The position numbers were made by a program, and so were the translations under genes. 64,000 nt of DNA from Myoxocephalus aenaeus (lineage: Eukaryota; Chordata; Actinopteri; Perciformes; Cottidae), in assembly GCA_038501785.1 (NCBI GenBank), contig JBAMJR010000070.1, forward strand, positions 198,501 through 262,500, read 5' to 3'. Below the pieces are notes generated by a model. That model made no database searches. It was not told where the DNA came from and saw only the letters and a list, made by a program, of their open reading frames with translations. Positions within the stretch are counted from its first letter, which is position 1; every line of letters begins with the position of its first letter. Positions 1 through 13,200 of the stretch are shown piece by piece.

Positions 1-1315
1 ACAAATATAAAATGGGGAACCCATATTGTTTCTCTTATTATCTCTGGACACTCTCATAACCAAGCTGCAAATCCAAATATTCTCGCATCAAAGTCTGTCA
101 TAAAAAACAAATCTTAACAAAAAACATCCCAGAACAAATAAATGAAGGGTATCAAAGACTTTCATATCCACGACTTTCTCTTTGTTGTATTGAGCTTGTC
201 TTTTGTCCGTCCTGCGACTATTGTGACACGACACAGATACATCTAAAGGCCAAAGTTTCTTATTAAATTATTTCTGGGTGAGATGAACAGAGGCTGAATA
301 GAGTCATTAAACTTCGCCAGTTATAGGAATGCATGCGCCGCGCTGCCGTCTGCTGCGAGATTAAAAGCTGTGCATTTTCATGCTCCTTCAAAACCTTTAA
401 CTTGCCATGAAAAGATATGACATCAATCCTGGCAAAAACACAAGGAAGAAATGAATGATGCCATTGTCGCCTCTAAACATCAATCATGCTCAATACTTTG
501 GAAAAACAATGCATTTGTGTTTGCATTTCAGAGGTGACAAACAACACTTGTGACTGGCTTAACATTGTCAATTCCCATTACTCAAAACCTGAAGCAAATC
601 AGAATTAAACTGTGGCCCTGTTGCTAGGCAGCTGAGTTCTCTTGACATGGTGGTTAGTTTTTCTTTCATTGCTTGACAAGAGCGAAGTGAAAGGAGTTTA
701 GAAAAACTTGCTTAAGGCGCTCAGAGGAAGGGGATAATTGGAGTCTGTGGATTGTGTAGTGGCCCTTGTGTGGAAACTTCCAGAGCCGGAGACAGAGAGA
801 GTCGGATGCAACAAAATTTAAACTCTTGTATACAAACTTGACCCCGGGACTACCGCGGGGTTTTCCACACTTCGTTTGCAGAGTGTTTGCCCCAGTGTGG
901 CCCAGGGCCCAGTGTCAACACCGCTGTGTGTAGAGAAACAGGTGAGGGGGGCAATGACAACAATGACAGTGCTTCAGTTTTATCTGCCGTCCAAAGTGCG
1001 GAGAAAGTGTTAAAATAGAAACTTTGTCGGGGCGCATATCATAGCCGAGATTTCACACTCCCTTTCAGACGAAACACAATCAAGTGAGGTCATCTTGATA
1101 CTGTAGCCGTGATCAATTGTGTTATTCTGTCTTTTGAAATACAGAAGAAGCTAGTTAAGTAAACAATGGAAAGAGGTCTATGCCTTTAATGACCCGCGGA
1201 GGAGCCCGGCCTGTGAAAGTGCACACCCAGTTTAAGAGGGAACCAATTAATGCTGGATTAACATTCATGGTTATTTACAGTTGCTTTTGTGCTTGTTTCT
1301 GCACTCCGACTTCCA
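1..1315. other. Intergenic, zic1 3' desert
   Basis: Unique-looking sequence without a credible gene on either strand. It holds a GC-rich patch at about 840-930, including the imperfect inverted repeat ACCCCG...CGGGGT at 841-861. No repeat family is recognised. Confidence 0.7.
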
Positions 1316-1381
1316 GACAGAGGAGAGAGAGAGAGAGCGCAAGAGAGAGAGAGAGAGGGGGGGGGGGGGGGGGGGGGGGTA

Positions 1382-1420
<39 letters not shown>

Positions 1421-1430
1421 CGCAGAGGGG
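1316..1430. repeat. (GA)n - poly-G - (GA)n composite low-complexity tract
   Basis: Two (GA)n blocks (1323-1356, with one interruption) are followed by 23 consecutive G (1357-1379) and a second (AG)n block (1385-1418). The plus strand is almost pure purine, a sequence type prone to triplex and G-quadruplex formation. Reading frames across it (RERERE / GGGGG) are artefacts. Confidence 0.95.
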
Positions 1431-1960
1431 CTCAGAGGTTGTTTGGACGCAAGAGGTGCAGCGAGGTGGCTGGGTCCATTGTGAGGACACCACCTCTCTC
1501 ATTATGCCCTCTCAATCAACACTCCTGCTCACAGGAAGCCCCTGTAAAGCCCATCTGCCATAGCTAATCTACAGGCAGCCCCGCGCTTGCGTCTGGGCCT
1601 GCTACCCTCAGCCGCATTATTCTCAGATCCAAGGCTTCGCCAGGGATCAGCCAAAGCCCATTAAAGTAAATAATAGCCAGAAATGACAGGCTTAGCGAGG
1701 ATTGGGGAGGAAGTTGAAGACCAGTTTGAGCTGTGAGCTCTGATTAATAGAGAAAAGCATTTTGGGTGAGAGAAGGGGGTTTGGATGGAGGGAGAAAGTG
1801 AGTGAGAGAAGGGGGGAGAGAATGGAGGAAAAAAAATGACCTTAGTGAGCTGCAAAGAATTCCTCAACCTCAGGGTTGTTAGGCCTAGTGCTACCATCTG
1901 AAGCATTAGCAATCCTTGAGCTACTTTTGCTTTGATGAAGCTCAAACAGGATGGGGTGAA

Positions 1961-2017
1961 AGGGGGGGAGTATGTGTGTGTGAGGGGGGTGGGGGGGGGG
2001 GGGGGTGGGTGTGTGTG
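1961..2017. repeat. G-rich / (GT)n low-complexity tract
   Basis: A GT-rich block with a run of 15 G (1991-2005). It is flanked by GGGGGGG at 1962-1968 and GTGTGTGTG at 1974-1981, and has no coding potential. Confidence 0.9.
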
Positions 2018-2285
2018 ATGATGAGGCAGGGGTGGGATTCATGCCACGGTCTTCAGAGGCCCCCAAGACCAAGCAGCGTCAAGAGTCAGTCTCAGCAGTT
2101 AAATAACAACGTTTGTGGGTACACAAGGCAGAACGCATTAATAACACACACATTTCTGCAGCTGCTCTTTAAGGGTTCGGGCTAGTTCTCTTGCTTATTA
2201 GGGTATTTCTCAGTTGAACTATATGTTACTATTCTTATGTCCTGTATGTCAAATGGTTGTGTTACAGATGGTCTTTGTTATATCA

Positions 2286-2330
2286 CTGTACAATAAATAT
2301 CTGTTGGTTGGACAAAACATAGAAAGTAAT
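2286..2330. mobile_element. Remnant of AATCGATTA-type teleost repeat (weak)
   Basis: The stretch ending GTTGGTTGGACAAAACATAGAAAG resembles the internal GGACTGTTGGTTGGACAAAACAAG segment of the better-preserved copy at 35677-35998. Only about 45 bp align by eye. Confidence 0.35.
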
Positions 2331-5300
2331 GGATAGATTAGTGGAGCATGTCTCGATGGGATTCAATGAACTAAATAAGTACCAGTGCAACAAAATGCAA
2401 TTAAGGGTCTAACCAAGAAGTGCAAATAGATTAACACAAAGAATAATCAATTATATGATGAGGTCTACAAAATAATGAAGCGTGAATTCAACAAAAATTC
2501 AAAAAGATGAGTATTTCCGTATGTATTTGTAATATATGTTATTCTCCACTGGGTGTAAGAGTCCTTACATGTGATGCTGTGTTCCGTCACTGTCACACTA
2601 TATTTGTGTTCTGTGTAATTTTGTGTGTTTTTTTTGGGGGCCTTGAATGCTATTCCTGCCACAACGTTGTTGTAGTGGAAGTAAGCCTGTTGGCTAGTTT
2701 GAAAGGGCTACTTCGTCATGGTCAGCTTACGGTTAAACAATTGAAGCTGCTCCCTGGAGTCAAGTTAGTGTCAAGTTAGGCGTGGAAACCAGTGGTTGGA
2801 AGTTAGTAAAAGAGAAAGGAGAAGAGAAAAGATGAGAAGGAGGAAATAAAGGCGAATGCCCTGTCATGGTTAATAGTTAACTGACCTGCTGACACCCTCG
2901 GGCAGCACGCCACACATGACCCCTAATTGACCACAACCTAACATCACTGATCAAATCCAGCAGAACATACTGTAAATGTTGTCAGGACATGCTGTTTTAG
3001 CTCTGAATTATAGTTTAGTTACATTTGAAAAAGGCCCGATCAGTCGGGGGGAAACAGACACAAGATAAACATCCATTACCACAAGCTGTGACTGGCTGGG
3101 CGGAGGATGTTTTTGGTGCACGGAAAGCACGGATAACACTGATCGCAGGAGTGTTTTCACCGTCCGTACTCACATGTTTATTGCCACAAGAAAGCTTATT
3201 CCACTTTGTGCTTGAGCTCAGCCTGGGATTTAACATGATTTGTCACTGGGCCGACAGTGGAGACGGTCTAAGCGAGATTATGTGAAGCAGTTCCACCTCT
3301 GCTTAACTACTGTAAAAATTGCTTATACGCCTGTGAAGGAATTGGAATGCATTCAGGAAGCGAATGATCAGGCTTGTGGTCGGTTGGGCCGCTTCTGATG
3401 GGATCCTCTGATTGCACGGACGCCCCAGACACCTGGGGTGCAGGAAGAAACAAGTTAGCGCTGCATGAAAGGTACGCTCACTCCTCTAAGAAATATTGTC
3501 TATTGATCTATCAGTTACCTGAATCTTCAAAACGTCGGCGAGGGGGAGAAGAAAGACGCGTGGAGACCTCTGCCTCAGAGATGTAATCAAGAATTTAAGA
3601 TCCTCCAAATGTTTTATTGACAAGAGACCGTAAAAAGATATGATACGTAGAAACCGACAAGGCCTCTGGGGAAACACTTAAGGTTTCTTAAAGAAGTGTT
3701 TAATGGTATCGATTTTTATTGTTCACTGAACAGTGTGAAGTCTTTGACTGTTTTATTGAACGGATTTAGACACATGCTCTTAAACACAGAAAGGAAGAAG
3801 ACTTTGCAGTTCTTGGATTTAATCCGTCAAACAATGTGTGCGTTGAATTTTAATAAGCTTCACAACTATAAGCCACGCTACACACAGCTGCGCTCGGATA
3901 TCAGACTTTGCTGTTCGCGCTTATTTTACAGTTACTTCCTCCAAATGCCTCTTATGTCATCGTCTCTTGTGTAGGATGTGTGTGACAGTTGTTAGGACCT
4001 CGGCAGCCAGTAGAGGCCTCTCATGTCTTATACAAACCTTGATAGAAGTTAAAGAATCGCATGAGTAAAAGCTAAATAGAATCTTTTTGAATGATATATA
4101 ACAGTTCTGGACATTTTATAAATATTTTTGGAAGAGATAATTAAAACAAGCTTGTTTTTATGTTTTTAAAGAGCCCTAAACCCTAGCTTTTGGCAGGCTT
4201 GTTGGCTATTTTAGGAGTAAATGAATCAGTCACCTTGTGTTTCCGGCTGGTGAATTCAGCGGTTGGAGCCGCATCACAGCTCTTTGACCATGGCCTCCTT
4301 TCTGTCCAGCCTGATCTTTCCTCTTCAGAAAGCTGAATACTCATCCTTGACCGGCTCGCCTAAATGAACCCTGCTCTCCTCGTGCACCACAAAAGTGCCA
4401 CTGTGTGGTGTCACCCGGGCTTTTCTTCCCAGGAGACAGTGTGATTTCTATATCCGTTGTCATGGCGATGCGGCGGAGGAGGAGGAAAATGAAGCTCTAA
4501 CCTCTGGCTTTAGCTCCCGGGCCAGACGGTTCAGTTTTGGGGAGAGCACAGGAAACAGCACTCTGCCTGTTTGTTTGTATGCTGACAATACCAGCACTTG
4601 AAAAGGTGAACCGGGGACATTGTGAAGCTATCTGTCAAACACCATGTCCTGGTCTCGACGCCATGTGGGAAGCAGCAAATAAGAATAAAGATGATGTGGA
4701 ATTATAAAGTAGATCTTATTAAAATATAACTTTAAAGCCCCTTTATCACAACAAAGAGAAAGAAGTCATCACAGGGCAGAGAGAGGTTCAATACCCCTCA
4801 GTTAAAGCACACTCTGTTTCATGGCAGATAATACAATTCCTCAATTTCAGAGGACTGCCTTCAAACTCCCCTGCAGACACACCTGATACTTCTTTTTTAT
4901 CTAAGTTCCCCTAAATGGGGAAACGGGTTCATATTGCATTTAACCCAAAACCCCCAATTTAAAGAGGCTGGGAGGCAAAATGAAGACATTGGCATTATTA
5001 AAATCGAATCAGGAATGGCTCACATGCACTCCCCTCCTAATGACGGGGGGGTGCCATGGCCAGTCGAGAGGAAGAGAACACCATTTTCTATTCATTTGGC
5101 AGCATGCCCAGATCTCATTCAACCAAAAAGTCTTCTCAATCCAAACTTAATCCCAGCCAATTAAAAGATGGTGTTGCTTCTCCTCCTCCATCGTTCTACT
5201 GATGAGACTGCAGTTCATCACCGGGAAGGTAGAGCATTTGTTTTGGGGTGGCAGAACATATGGGCTGATTTTACAAGGCTTATATGTGTGTCATCCCTCT

Positions 5301-6812
5301 GGCCTGATAAATGTGTTCCAATGTGATGGCAACTTAAAGAGGGATTTATCTAAGAGAAAAAAAAAGGAATATTTATTGATGTAGAAAAGTATGCTTTGTG
5401 TTTTTCCCCGGCTCCTAGGGGGAAGGTGTGAAATCTAATAAAGCCATTCTCAGGAGGGGCGGCTTTGATCAGAGATTCTCTCAACAAGCAGCCAGTCCCA
5501 AGTGGGCATAAGATCTATATGCTCTAACATGTGCTATCTTTACATCTCGACTTCTGTTTTTGCTAAAAGAGAGCTGTTGTATTGGAAACAGCTGAACCGT
5601 TTCAATTTCAGCCCGGGGCAACATTCTCCTCTCAGAGAAGTGTCAAGATGCACCGTACAGAATGTCAGCCATATTTCCCCTAAAGTCGATCTGAACTGCT
5701 TCTTGTTTCTATATCGCTTCCCGAGGTGCAAATGTGCTATTTTTCAGAGAACATGTTTTTATGTTAATGAACTCAATATGTATTTAAACTGCCGAATCTA
5801 TAAGAAAAACACATTGAATTGTTTACGTTCGTAAATGGTGTCAAAAAAAGGTGTCTCAGTGGAGGTTACGAAACAAGTATAAATATGTATATACATTCCA
5901 TTTCTTCACACTCAACAACACATGGTTCACACACCAATTACTGAAAATCTATATCTTTAGAAAAAACAATAATACGAGGGAAATTATGCATTGATGCTCT
6001 GGGTTTTAACACTATAAGAAAGCTTGAAAAGCTTGAAAAGAATGCCAGTGAACTCCAGTTCTCTCAGCGCTTTCATATTTGACCAGTAACAAAATGTGGC
6101 GCTACTTATCATTTACAAGGGTTAGGGTTAGGTAATTGATTTGACTACAAGGGAAGGATACGGACCAGTAATATGAAATGTCAGGGTTAAATATGCATGC
6201 AGAAATCACCAAATAATGTGGTGAGGGATGATGTGTCATGCAGCAGAACTGGAGTGATTTGCTGATCTGCTGATGCAGAGTGGGCAGGGATGGCTGTTAC
6301 TCCATGCAGAGTTGGTGTGTGTCCCACTGTGGCTCCTCTCACACTCCAGAAGGTCACACAGGAAGTGGCTTGCACACATGCACACACGCACGCAACCTGG
6401 GCCAACCTCTTAAAATAGCCATAGAGTCCTTACCGTTGGCTCAGGCCATATAGCAAATACATGCATATCATTGATTTCCAAAGAGGGCTTAAAATAATGA
6501 TTGTTTTCATTGATTAAGCTCAGTTTTGGTTTCACCTTAAATAGCTTTCAGGTGTTTACAATTATCTTATTATACACTATCCAACATTATCATATACATA
6601 TAGTTTTGTCTTGTTCTATACGTAAAGCAAAATATTCAAACCCAAGACTCTACTCTCTTCTTGGCTCCTTGAAATTGAAATATTAGATGTCTTGTGCATC
6701 ATTTAGCCAGACCAATTTCGGGATATGGCGAGAATATATAATTAAATTGTGAATAAAAAATAATAGTTGGCTGCACAGCACATGTTTGTTGTTGTTTGTT
6801 GTAATTGTTCAG

Positions 6813-6925
6813 GCCAATATTTAAATATACGCCAATATTTAAACTAATCTGATAATGGTAATTAAGCCAATAGTAATATTTTTAACATGAAGAAATAACA
6901 TTGATATTGACCGATATATTGTTAT
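6813..6925. mobile_element. Possible degraded CCGATATAT-type interspersed repeat
   Basis: Two GCCAATATTTAAA copies are followed by TTGATATTGACCGATATATTG. This composition resembles the ATCGGCC/CCGATATATCGG-rich repeats common in fish genomes and the block at 13080-13200. The match is by eye and from memory; boundaries are uncertain. Confidence 0.3.
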
Positions 6926-7047
6926 AGCCTACTGTGTTTGTTTTGTTTTACAGAACAAAATAATATTCAAATGAGAGCGAGAAAAGAAAATTCTCCTGTT
7001 GGAACCAGGAAATGTTTCACATTTCGTTCTGATCATTGCCCACAACG

Positions 7048-7120
7048 TCAATTAGTCGATTAACTAACTGTTTAATAGAATCATTATTTCAAGTGCTTTT
7101 GTGTTTTAACAATTAAACAA
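7048..7120. mobile_element. Remnant of AATCGATTA-type teleost repeat (weak)
   Basis: The sequence CAATTAGTCGATTAACTAACTG, followed by AT-rich sequence, resembles the terminal part of the element preserved at 35677-35998 and 27333-27567. It is short and diverged. Confidence 0.35.
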
Positions 7121-7596
7121 TTACAACTGAGGTGGGGATTTCTTATAAAATGCCACACTTTAAGAAATAACCACTGAAATACTGCTGTGAAAAAAAGAAA
7201 AAGCAGCCAGAACATGTTCAAGTGGGCTATCCATGCAGCCGTGTGACAGGGCAAACACACTTAACTAACAACTTCCTTCACATTGGATGCACTTTGACAA
7301 ACAGCCCTGCTCCTCAGCGCTTACGCCATGTGCCTCAGCATTAACACTAACGCCCTGTGGTATGGTCGGCTGGACAGGCACTTGACTGATGGCTCTATTA
7401 GAGCCCCCCACCACGGCACCTAGTCCTATCCCGGGCCTTTCTCCGGACCGGACGTGCTGCTGACAACGCACTGATGGGCTAAGGGGAAGACGAGATGGAG
7501 GGTCTAAACGTACCAACAACCACATTCAGAGAGGCGCCAACCGACAACACACATAAAAACACACCCAAGCACATGCAGGTTAAGGACGATATATGG

Positions 7597-7598
<2 letters not shown>

Positions 7599-7682
<84 letters not shown>
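7599..7682. repeat. (AC)42 microsatellite
   Basis: Perfect dinucleotide repeat of 84 bp on the plus strand. The Thr-His and Cys-Val frames across it are artefacts. Confidence 0.98.
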
Positions 7683-7685
<3 letters not shown>

Positions 7686-10209
7686 CAGACACAGACACAC
7701 AACAGCCACACAAGTAAGTAGAAAGGATTTAGCCATGCTTCACCTTTTGTATTTGGTTGGAACAATGGCTTACACAAATACAACACACAGCTGATCTGCA
7801 CCCCACCAATCCCGCCTCTTTGGTGGCTTGTTCCAGAGACCACCATGAAACATGGAGGCTACTGAAAGGCTGGCTCTCGATAATCAGCTCTGAAGGGGGT
7901 GGAAAATACAATTCATATCTCCACTCTTCTTGGGAAAGCAACCACTGGAGCAGGAAATGACAGTGGATGTTTTAATCTTCAAACGGTGAGCACCACGCTC
8001 CCTCAGGCTAGATGGAAGAATCTGCTGAAATGTGACGGAGCTGCCTACCCGTTTGAGCAGCCTGCTCACTACAACAGCTCAGACTTTCGGAAAATTAGAT
8101 GTCTTCCCAATAAATGTAAACTCAACAACATAAACGATCCTCTCAGAATGTTAACTCTTTGTTTGTTTTCCCCAAAGCTCTCGTGACATTCACAAGTCTG
8201 TGGCTGAGATTGTGGAGCTGTAATGTAGAGCTCCTTGGGTAAGATAGGCAGACGGCGCTGTCTCTCGAGGCCCAGGCCGGCACTACTCTCCTGGGCAACA
8301 CTATAAACACCTAGCCCCCCTGGCACCTGTCATCCACGGCTGCCTGCTCCCTTCCAACAGGACTCGCAGGGAATTTGCAAGGTGGAGAAATGACATGACA
8401 AACAATTATATCCCAACACCCCCTCAATTGAGTGTGTTGCTCCTTTCAAGACTTCCCTAATCCTTAAAATGATGTAGAAGATTTCTGCTCGCCAAAAGAT
8501 AAAGGCAAAACAAAGAAATAAGAAGAGTGGAGAACAAGTATAACAGGTGACATTCAACCAAATGGAGTGTATCTGGTCCAAATCCGGATGGAAATTAGCT
8601 CAATTTATCAATGTCAATAACGGCGGCAATCCCAGGATAGAGAGACATGCATATTAATTGAAAATAATCAGATTAAGCCACTAGAAGCTGACATTTTGAG
8701 ATGGGCACTTTATCTTCAGGGCTAGAGTGATGCAAGATTGCCTACGTACAAATCAGAGAACACTGCTTAATTGCATGTTATCACCCTATGATTGCCTTGG
8801 CATTATATAAAACAGTATGGTAATTACTCCACAGATAGTGATGTAAATAGCCTCAGGCTGATGCTCCCATAAGAGGAAGTGGAGGGCTGAACATCTCGGC
8901 GAAGAGGTAGCACATTTACAAGTGTATAGTCAGGTGATTAGCTACAACACGCAGGCATTAGCAGAAACATATATTTGACAGCAACATTCACACGTCATCG
9001 TGAACACTTGACTCCGAGCCGCAAGCAGTGTCACTTTCAAGAGATCCTCAAAATGTACGTAAACAACTTTAAGTTCAAAACTTGAAACTATAGGAGGATG
9101 TGTGAGAGAGTGATGGAGTTGGAGAAGATTGTAAGTGGCCCTCATGGTGTCACTGCCGCCCAGCCCAGTGAACAGATGCACCATGGGCCAGCTGGAGGTC
9201 CCCTCCCTCAGCAGAGGGCCCCTAGCCCTGGAGGAAACACAGCTCTGCCATCATATGTTTTCAACGTTTGTACAACGCCTGATAAATGTAGTGTAAAAGG
9301 GGCTTTGTGTGCGGGGGGGGGCAGTGACTGTGATTGCTGGTAATAACTGACTAATAGAATAAAGCAATAACGTACAGCCTCGGGGCGAGAGCTCTGTACC
9401 GACAATTTCATACTGCAGATTTATCATCGTGTGGAAATTAGCATTTCAGTCTGTTCACTTTCCCATCTGAAGGAGCTCCGTCATGAGACTGTGTGCCCTG
9501 AAAAGATGTCTGTCAACTTCAGGTCTCCCTTCGTCACGACACTCCATAACTCTCTCAAAACCCCACGGAGAAAGACGTTTCTAAGTTGACAGGGAACAAT
9601 AATGATGGCTTTTGTAGGCACTTCATAAACAACTGATTATTAAAATACAATTCTAATATTTGGCACTAATACAAAGATAATGTTTACATTTGGTTGATCT
9701 GACTAATCCACGTATATATCACTCAGAGCTCAGTTTATTACCATAAGACATTTCTTAAGAGGGGAATATATGAAATTATTCACTCATCCATCACGTTCAG
9801 CTCAAAACGGGGCCTTTGTGCATATTGAGGGTACGGGCAAGAAGGTTTGAAGAAACTAAAAATCATGATTAAATAAGATATTTTAAACATATAACGGCTT
9901 GTAACAGAAGTCATTTTTTATTTGAGCTCCATTAGGTGGGACAAATGACTTATTATTTATGTTTAGCCATATTGTTAAAAAAAAAAACGTGTAGTGATTA
10001 TGTAATTCCTTTATCCAGCCAAAAAATATTTACTTTTTTTGTGTTAAATATGTCTTTTCTTACTTTTTATGCACTTTCTGTTCCTATGAAAACGCAGCAG
10101 AGATGAAAAGATGAGTTTTGACTATGAAAAGAGATTATTCTTCTCTTAAAGTTATCCTTTATTTGCTCTTCATTTTTCTCCAGAGTGGTTGTTTCTGACT
10201 AAAAGAGTC
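7683..10209. other. Intergenic, zic1 3' desert
   Basis: No supported gene. A GC-richer patch at 9090-9240 contains a GT(A/G)AGT-like donor at about 9130 but no reading frame of convincing composition. The 8620-8940 stretch is repeat-free and AT-rich with TAATTACT and could be regulatory. Confidence 0.6.
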
Positions 10210-10460
10210 AACGAGAGACTGAATAAGCAAATGGTACTCAGCGGATAATTTTGTTTACAATGTTCCCAAGGCCTATGATTAGAATATTAATTAGGCCCAT
10301 CTATGACGGTCAGATAATAACAATGTCAGTGGGCTGAATGGATTCTGTGACCTGTAAAAGGCCTATTCACGATCTCCAGTCTGCCATGGTTCATTCTTTT
10401 GGCCACAGGCAGCAGACTTTTTCACACCCTTTTCTAAACGTCCTGATTGTCCCTGGCTGA
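10210..10460. promoter_or_regulatory. Candidate conserved enhancer block
   Basis: Repeat-free sequence with clustered motifs: FOX-type TGTTTACA (10252-10259), homeodomain TTAATTAG (10287-10294), SOX-type AACAATG (10319-10325) and a 9-bp direct repeat AAGGCCTAT (10268-10276, 10358-10366). Enhancer identity is inferred from motif density and position in the zic1 desert; conservation was not tested. Confidence 0.35.
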
Positions 10461-11808
10461 AACACTGTGGAGGAACTGTGTTAAGAAATACAAATATGTT
10501 AAAGTGCATGTTTTATGTCAAACAAAGTTACAATCCGCAGCTCATTTGTAACTTTTTCTCACTTGACATACATTTTCTGAAAAGATGTCAATTAATGTGT
10601 TATCCTGCCTGCAAAAGAGTTGACTTGGTGTGTTTGGGTTTTAATGACATGACATGGATCACAAATACCAAAGAAGAGGAAACATTCTACCACACCCATA
10701 GCCGATGGTCACTTGTCCTGCTAATGAATTAGTGATGGCTCCTCTGAACCTCTAAGATCCAACCCAACTAGGACCGATGTTTGAGAAATTAAAATGACCT
10801 TGTTTTATCTCTTCTGTTACATTCAGACCGTGATGTGGACATGACGTCACATGAGATGCATCATTTGTAGACAAGAACACTGCAGGTTCTTGAATAATAG
10901 TCCCGATGTAAAGAGTATCGCTTGTTTGCCCTATTAATGTGAGAACATTACTCAAGTTGTGTCTCCTGGGACGTCAGTGGGACGCCTCTGTTCAGATGAC
11001 GGGATGCCTCAGTTAGGGAGGCTAAAGACATTTGCTGCACAGGCTACTTACAGCAATCGGAGCACACAGCCAATAAAAACACAACATCCTCACACCGACT
11101 AAAAAGAAGGGTTTTAAGGGTCGGTAGGTTCATTGTATGTATTATTGTTAAGTCTCTCGGGAAAAGGCAGGATAAGCTTTTTTTTTTACTTGAGCTCAGT
11201 GACAACATCCTGAGAGACGAGATAGTGCAACCATTTTAATCCACATGCAATTAGAGAGAAATCATGATTTTATTTACCTGTGGTAACATTTAGCTTTTGT
11301 AACGTTTTACAGTAAATTAAGTCTACATGTGCATTTCTAGATATTCAAATTCAAATGAATAGTCTGATTACTTTTCTTTCCTAAAGCCAACAGATGACAT
11401 ACTGTACTTCTAACAATGCAGTGTATGTTGTAATAAGTAGCCTGATATCCATTCGTAAAATCACAGCTGTTTTCTACGTTGGTTAAGTCAATGCTGATGC
11501 ATGCTTGTCATAATTGCAGAGCTGTAATATGGTTTATGCTGCAGGTGATGATGGCAACAAAGCACTGGGTCATACTGGGAAACGTGGGACTAAAAACGTG
11601 TTATTTTTGGCAATGTGAGTAAAGTTTGTACAGACTAATGATGCTCTTGTAAGCTTCTCCGTCGCTCCATCAAGGCCGACGTGGCAACACTAGATCTACA
11701 AAGTACATTAGCAAAAACTACCAGGAGCTTTGCATGTGAAATCCTGACTTTGTGGCCTGAAATCCACAATAAGAAAATAGACAATTGGGGGGTTTCTTGA
11801 GGTGCATT

Positions 11809-11811
<3 letters not shown>
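10461..11811. other. Intergenic, zic1 3' desert
   Basis: AT-rich unique sequence without a supported gene or recognised repeat. Short frames at 10478-10732 and 10752-10955 have no domain or splice context. Confidence 0.65.
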
Positions 11812-11895
<84 letters not shown>

Positions 11896-11907
11896 GTATA
11901 TATATAT
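11812..11907. repeat. (AT)n microsatellite
   Basis: Perfect (AT)40 from 11812 to 11891, then TGTACG and a further (TA)n stretch. Self-complementary and cruciform-prone; likely length-unstable. Confidence 0.97.
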
Positions 11908-12161
11908 TTGTACAGTACTTGTTTGAACTTAAATCACATCCAAAACGGTTTCATGTGAAAGTAGTCTTGCATAAAAAAGCACTGTAGCGACGCAACGTAT
12001 TATCTGCAGATTTCCTTGATTAAGTAAATCAGGTGTCCTGAAAATGCTCGTCTGTGTGACACCATCACGATAACAGTAACGCATATTCAGACCTGGAACT
12101 ATGACGTGTTTGGAATCTGTAGTGAGGAATGACGTCAAACATGTATCAGTTATCAAAATAT

Positions 12162-12215
12162 GAGTTGCTGATTATTTTTTGTCAATCGATTGGTCAACTT
12201 GAAGTTTCAGCTAAA
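12162..12215. mobile_element. Remnant of AATCGATTA-type teleost repeat (weak)
   Basis: GCTGATTATTTTTTGTCAATCGATTGGTCAAC matches the terminal pattern (GATTATTTTCT..AATCGATT) of the element preserved at 35677-35998. Only one end is visible. Confidence 0.4.
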
Positions 12216-13079
12216 AAGCACCACAAACGTATTTCCCGACAACAGCCAAATCTCATTTGAAGGAAAGCAAATAAGACAGGAAGTGTAAAATACACATTTA
12301 CAGTAGATACAAACAAGACCATAAAGTGCTCCGAGCAAAATTTCTTTAACTCCCCGGAGAGCGTTAGGCGTAGATCAACCCATCACCCCCCTACAAAATT
12401 CAATCTTGGTGAATCGAGTCAAAGAGGCATTTTGTCTCCTCATTTCAGGAACACTTAGTGTTGTGTTAGAATTACGGGGCTGGCAGGCATGTGGCTAGTG
12501 GCAGTGGACTGCGGTGAATGAGTTAAATCAGCCCCTTGTGAACTCGACCCTGTGTCGTCACGAGAGGAAAGAGGCCAAAGACTCACGCAATGAGGGTAAT
12601 CCAACAGTGAGCTGGTGTGGCAGCGCCGCTTCCCGCTGGTCCCAGAAAAGCTCAAATAACTCCCATGTGCACCCAAGGAGAGCGGAGGACAGGCATACAT
12701 CAGAGGGGGAGCTGGGGGTTGAAGGAGTGTGGATTTATCCTGGAGTTTCAGAGAGATGTTCCAATTGCAGCCACCACCTAGTTGCTTTAGTCATAAATTC
12801 TGCCAATAGCGGCGTCATTGGCTGTTGAGGTGATGGCTCTGTGTACTGTCTGCTGTCATGAAGATTGGTCACTATAAAGCTGAGTCTAGCTATACTTTGT
12901 GACACAATTTTGAACTAAATACTGTTTTTTTTCTCTGTTTTGAGAATGAAGCATGTTCACGCCTAGAAACATGACACTATCCTGTAAGTTCTACTTTGGA
13001 ATAAGGCTGGCAAAATTAATGTTTCATTATAAAAAGTGTTCCTGTGAAGAGGTCTGTCCTCTTGGAAACACTCAAACAT

Positions 13080-13200
13080 AACTTTGGCATTTCGGTACGG
13101 ACGTTGTTTTATATTTATCGGCCAAAATACACTGATACAAAGCAATAAAACACTGGCTGATGTCGGCCCAGCATACAAATTGGTCAGGCCTCTAATAACG
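13080..13200. mobile_element. Degraded ATCGGCC-type interspersed repeat
   Basis: Contains TTATCGGCCAAAATACACTGATAC, then GGCTGATGTCGGCCCAG, then TTGGTCAGGCCTCTAATAA. The order resembles a common fish repeat carrying ATCGGCC...CGATATATCGGTC(A/G)GGCTCTA. Heavily mutated, with uncertain boundaries and class. Confidence 0.4.

Larger units (their letters stand above)
2018..7047. other. Intergenic, zic1 3' desert
   Basis: No credible gene; frames of 60-110 codons are at chance level and lack domain or splice context. A degraded repeat remnant lies at 2286-2330. A short AAGCTTGAAAAGCTTGAAAAG tandem occurs at about 6020-6041. A 13-bp direct repeat GCCAATATTTAAA lies at 6813-6825 and 6831-6843, inside a probable old element. 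Confidence 0.65.

Noticed and set aside
1275..1567. Several Arg-Glu and Ser-Leu rich frames
   Set aside because: Translations of the (GA)n/poly-G tract.
6117..6132. Telomere-like AAGGGTTAGGGTTAGG
   Set aside because: Only about two TTAGGG units; too short to call an interstitial telomere.
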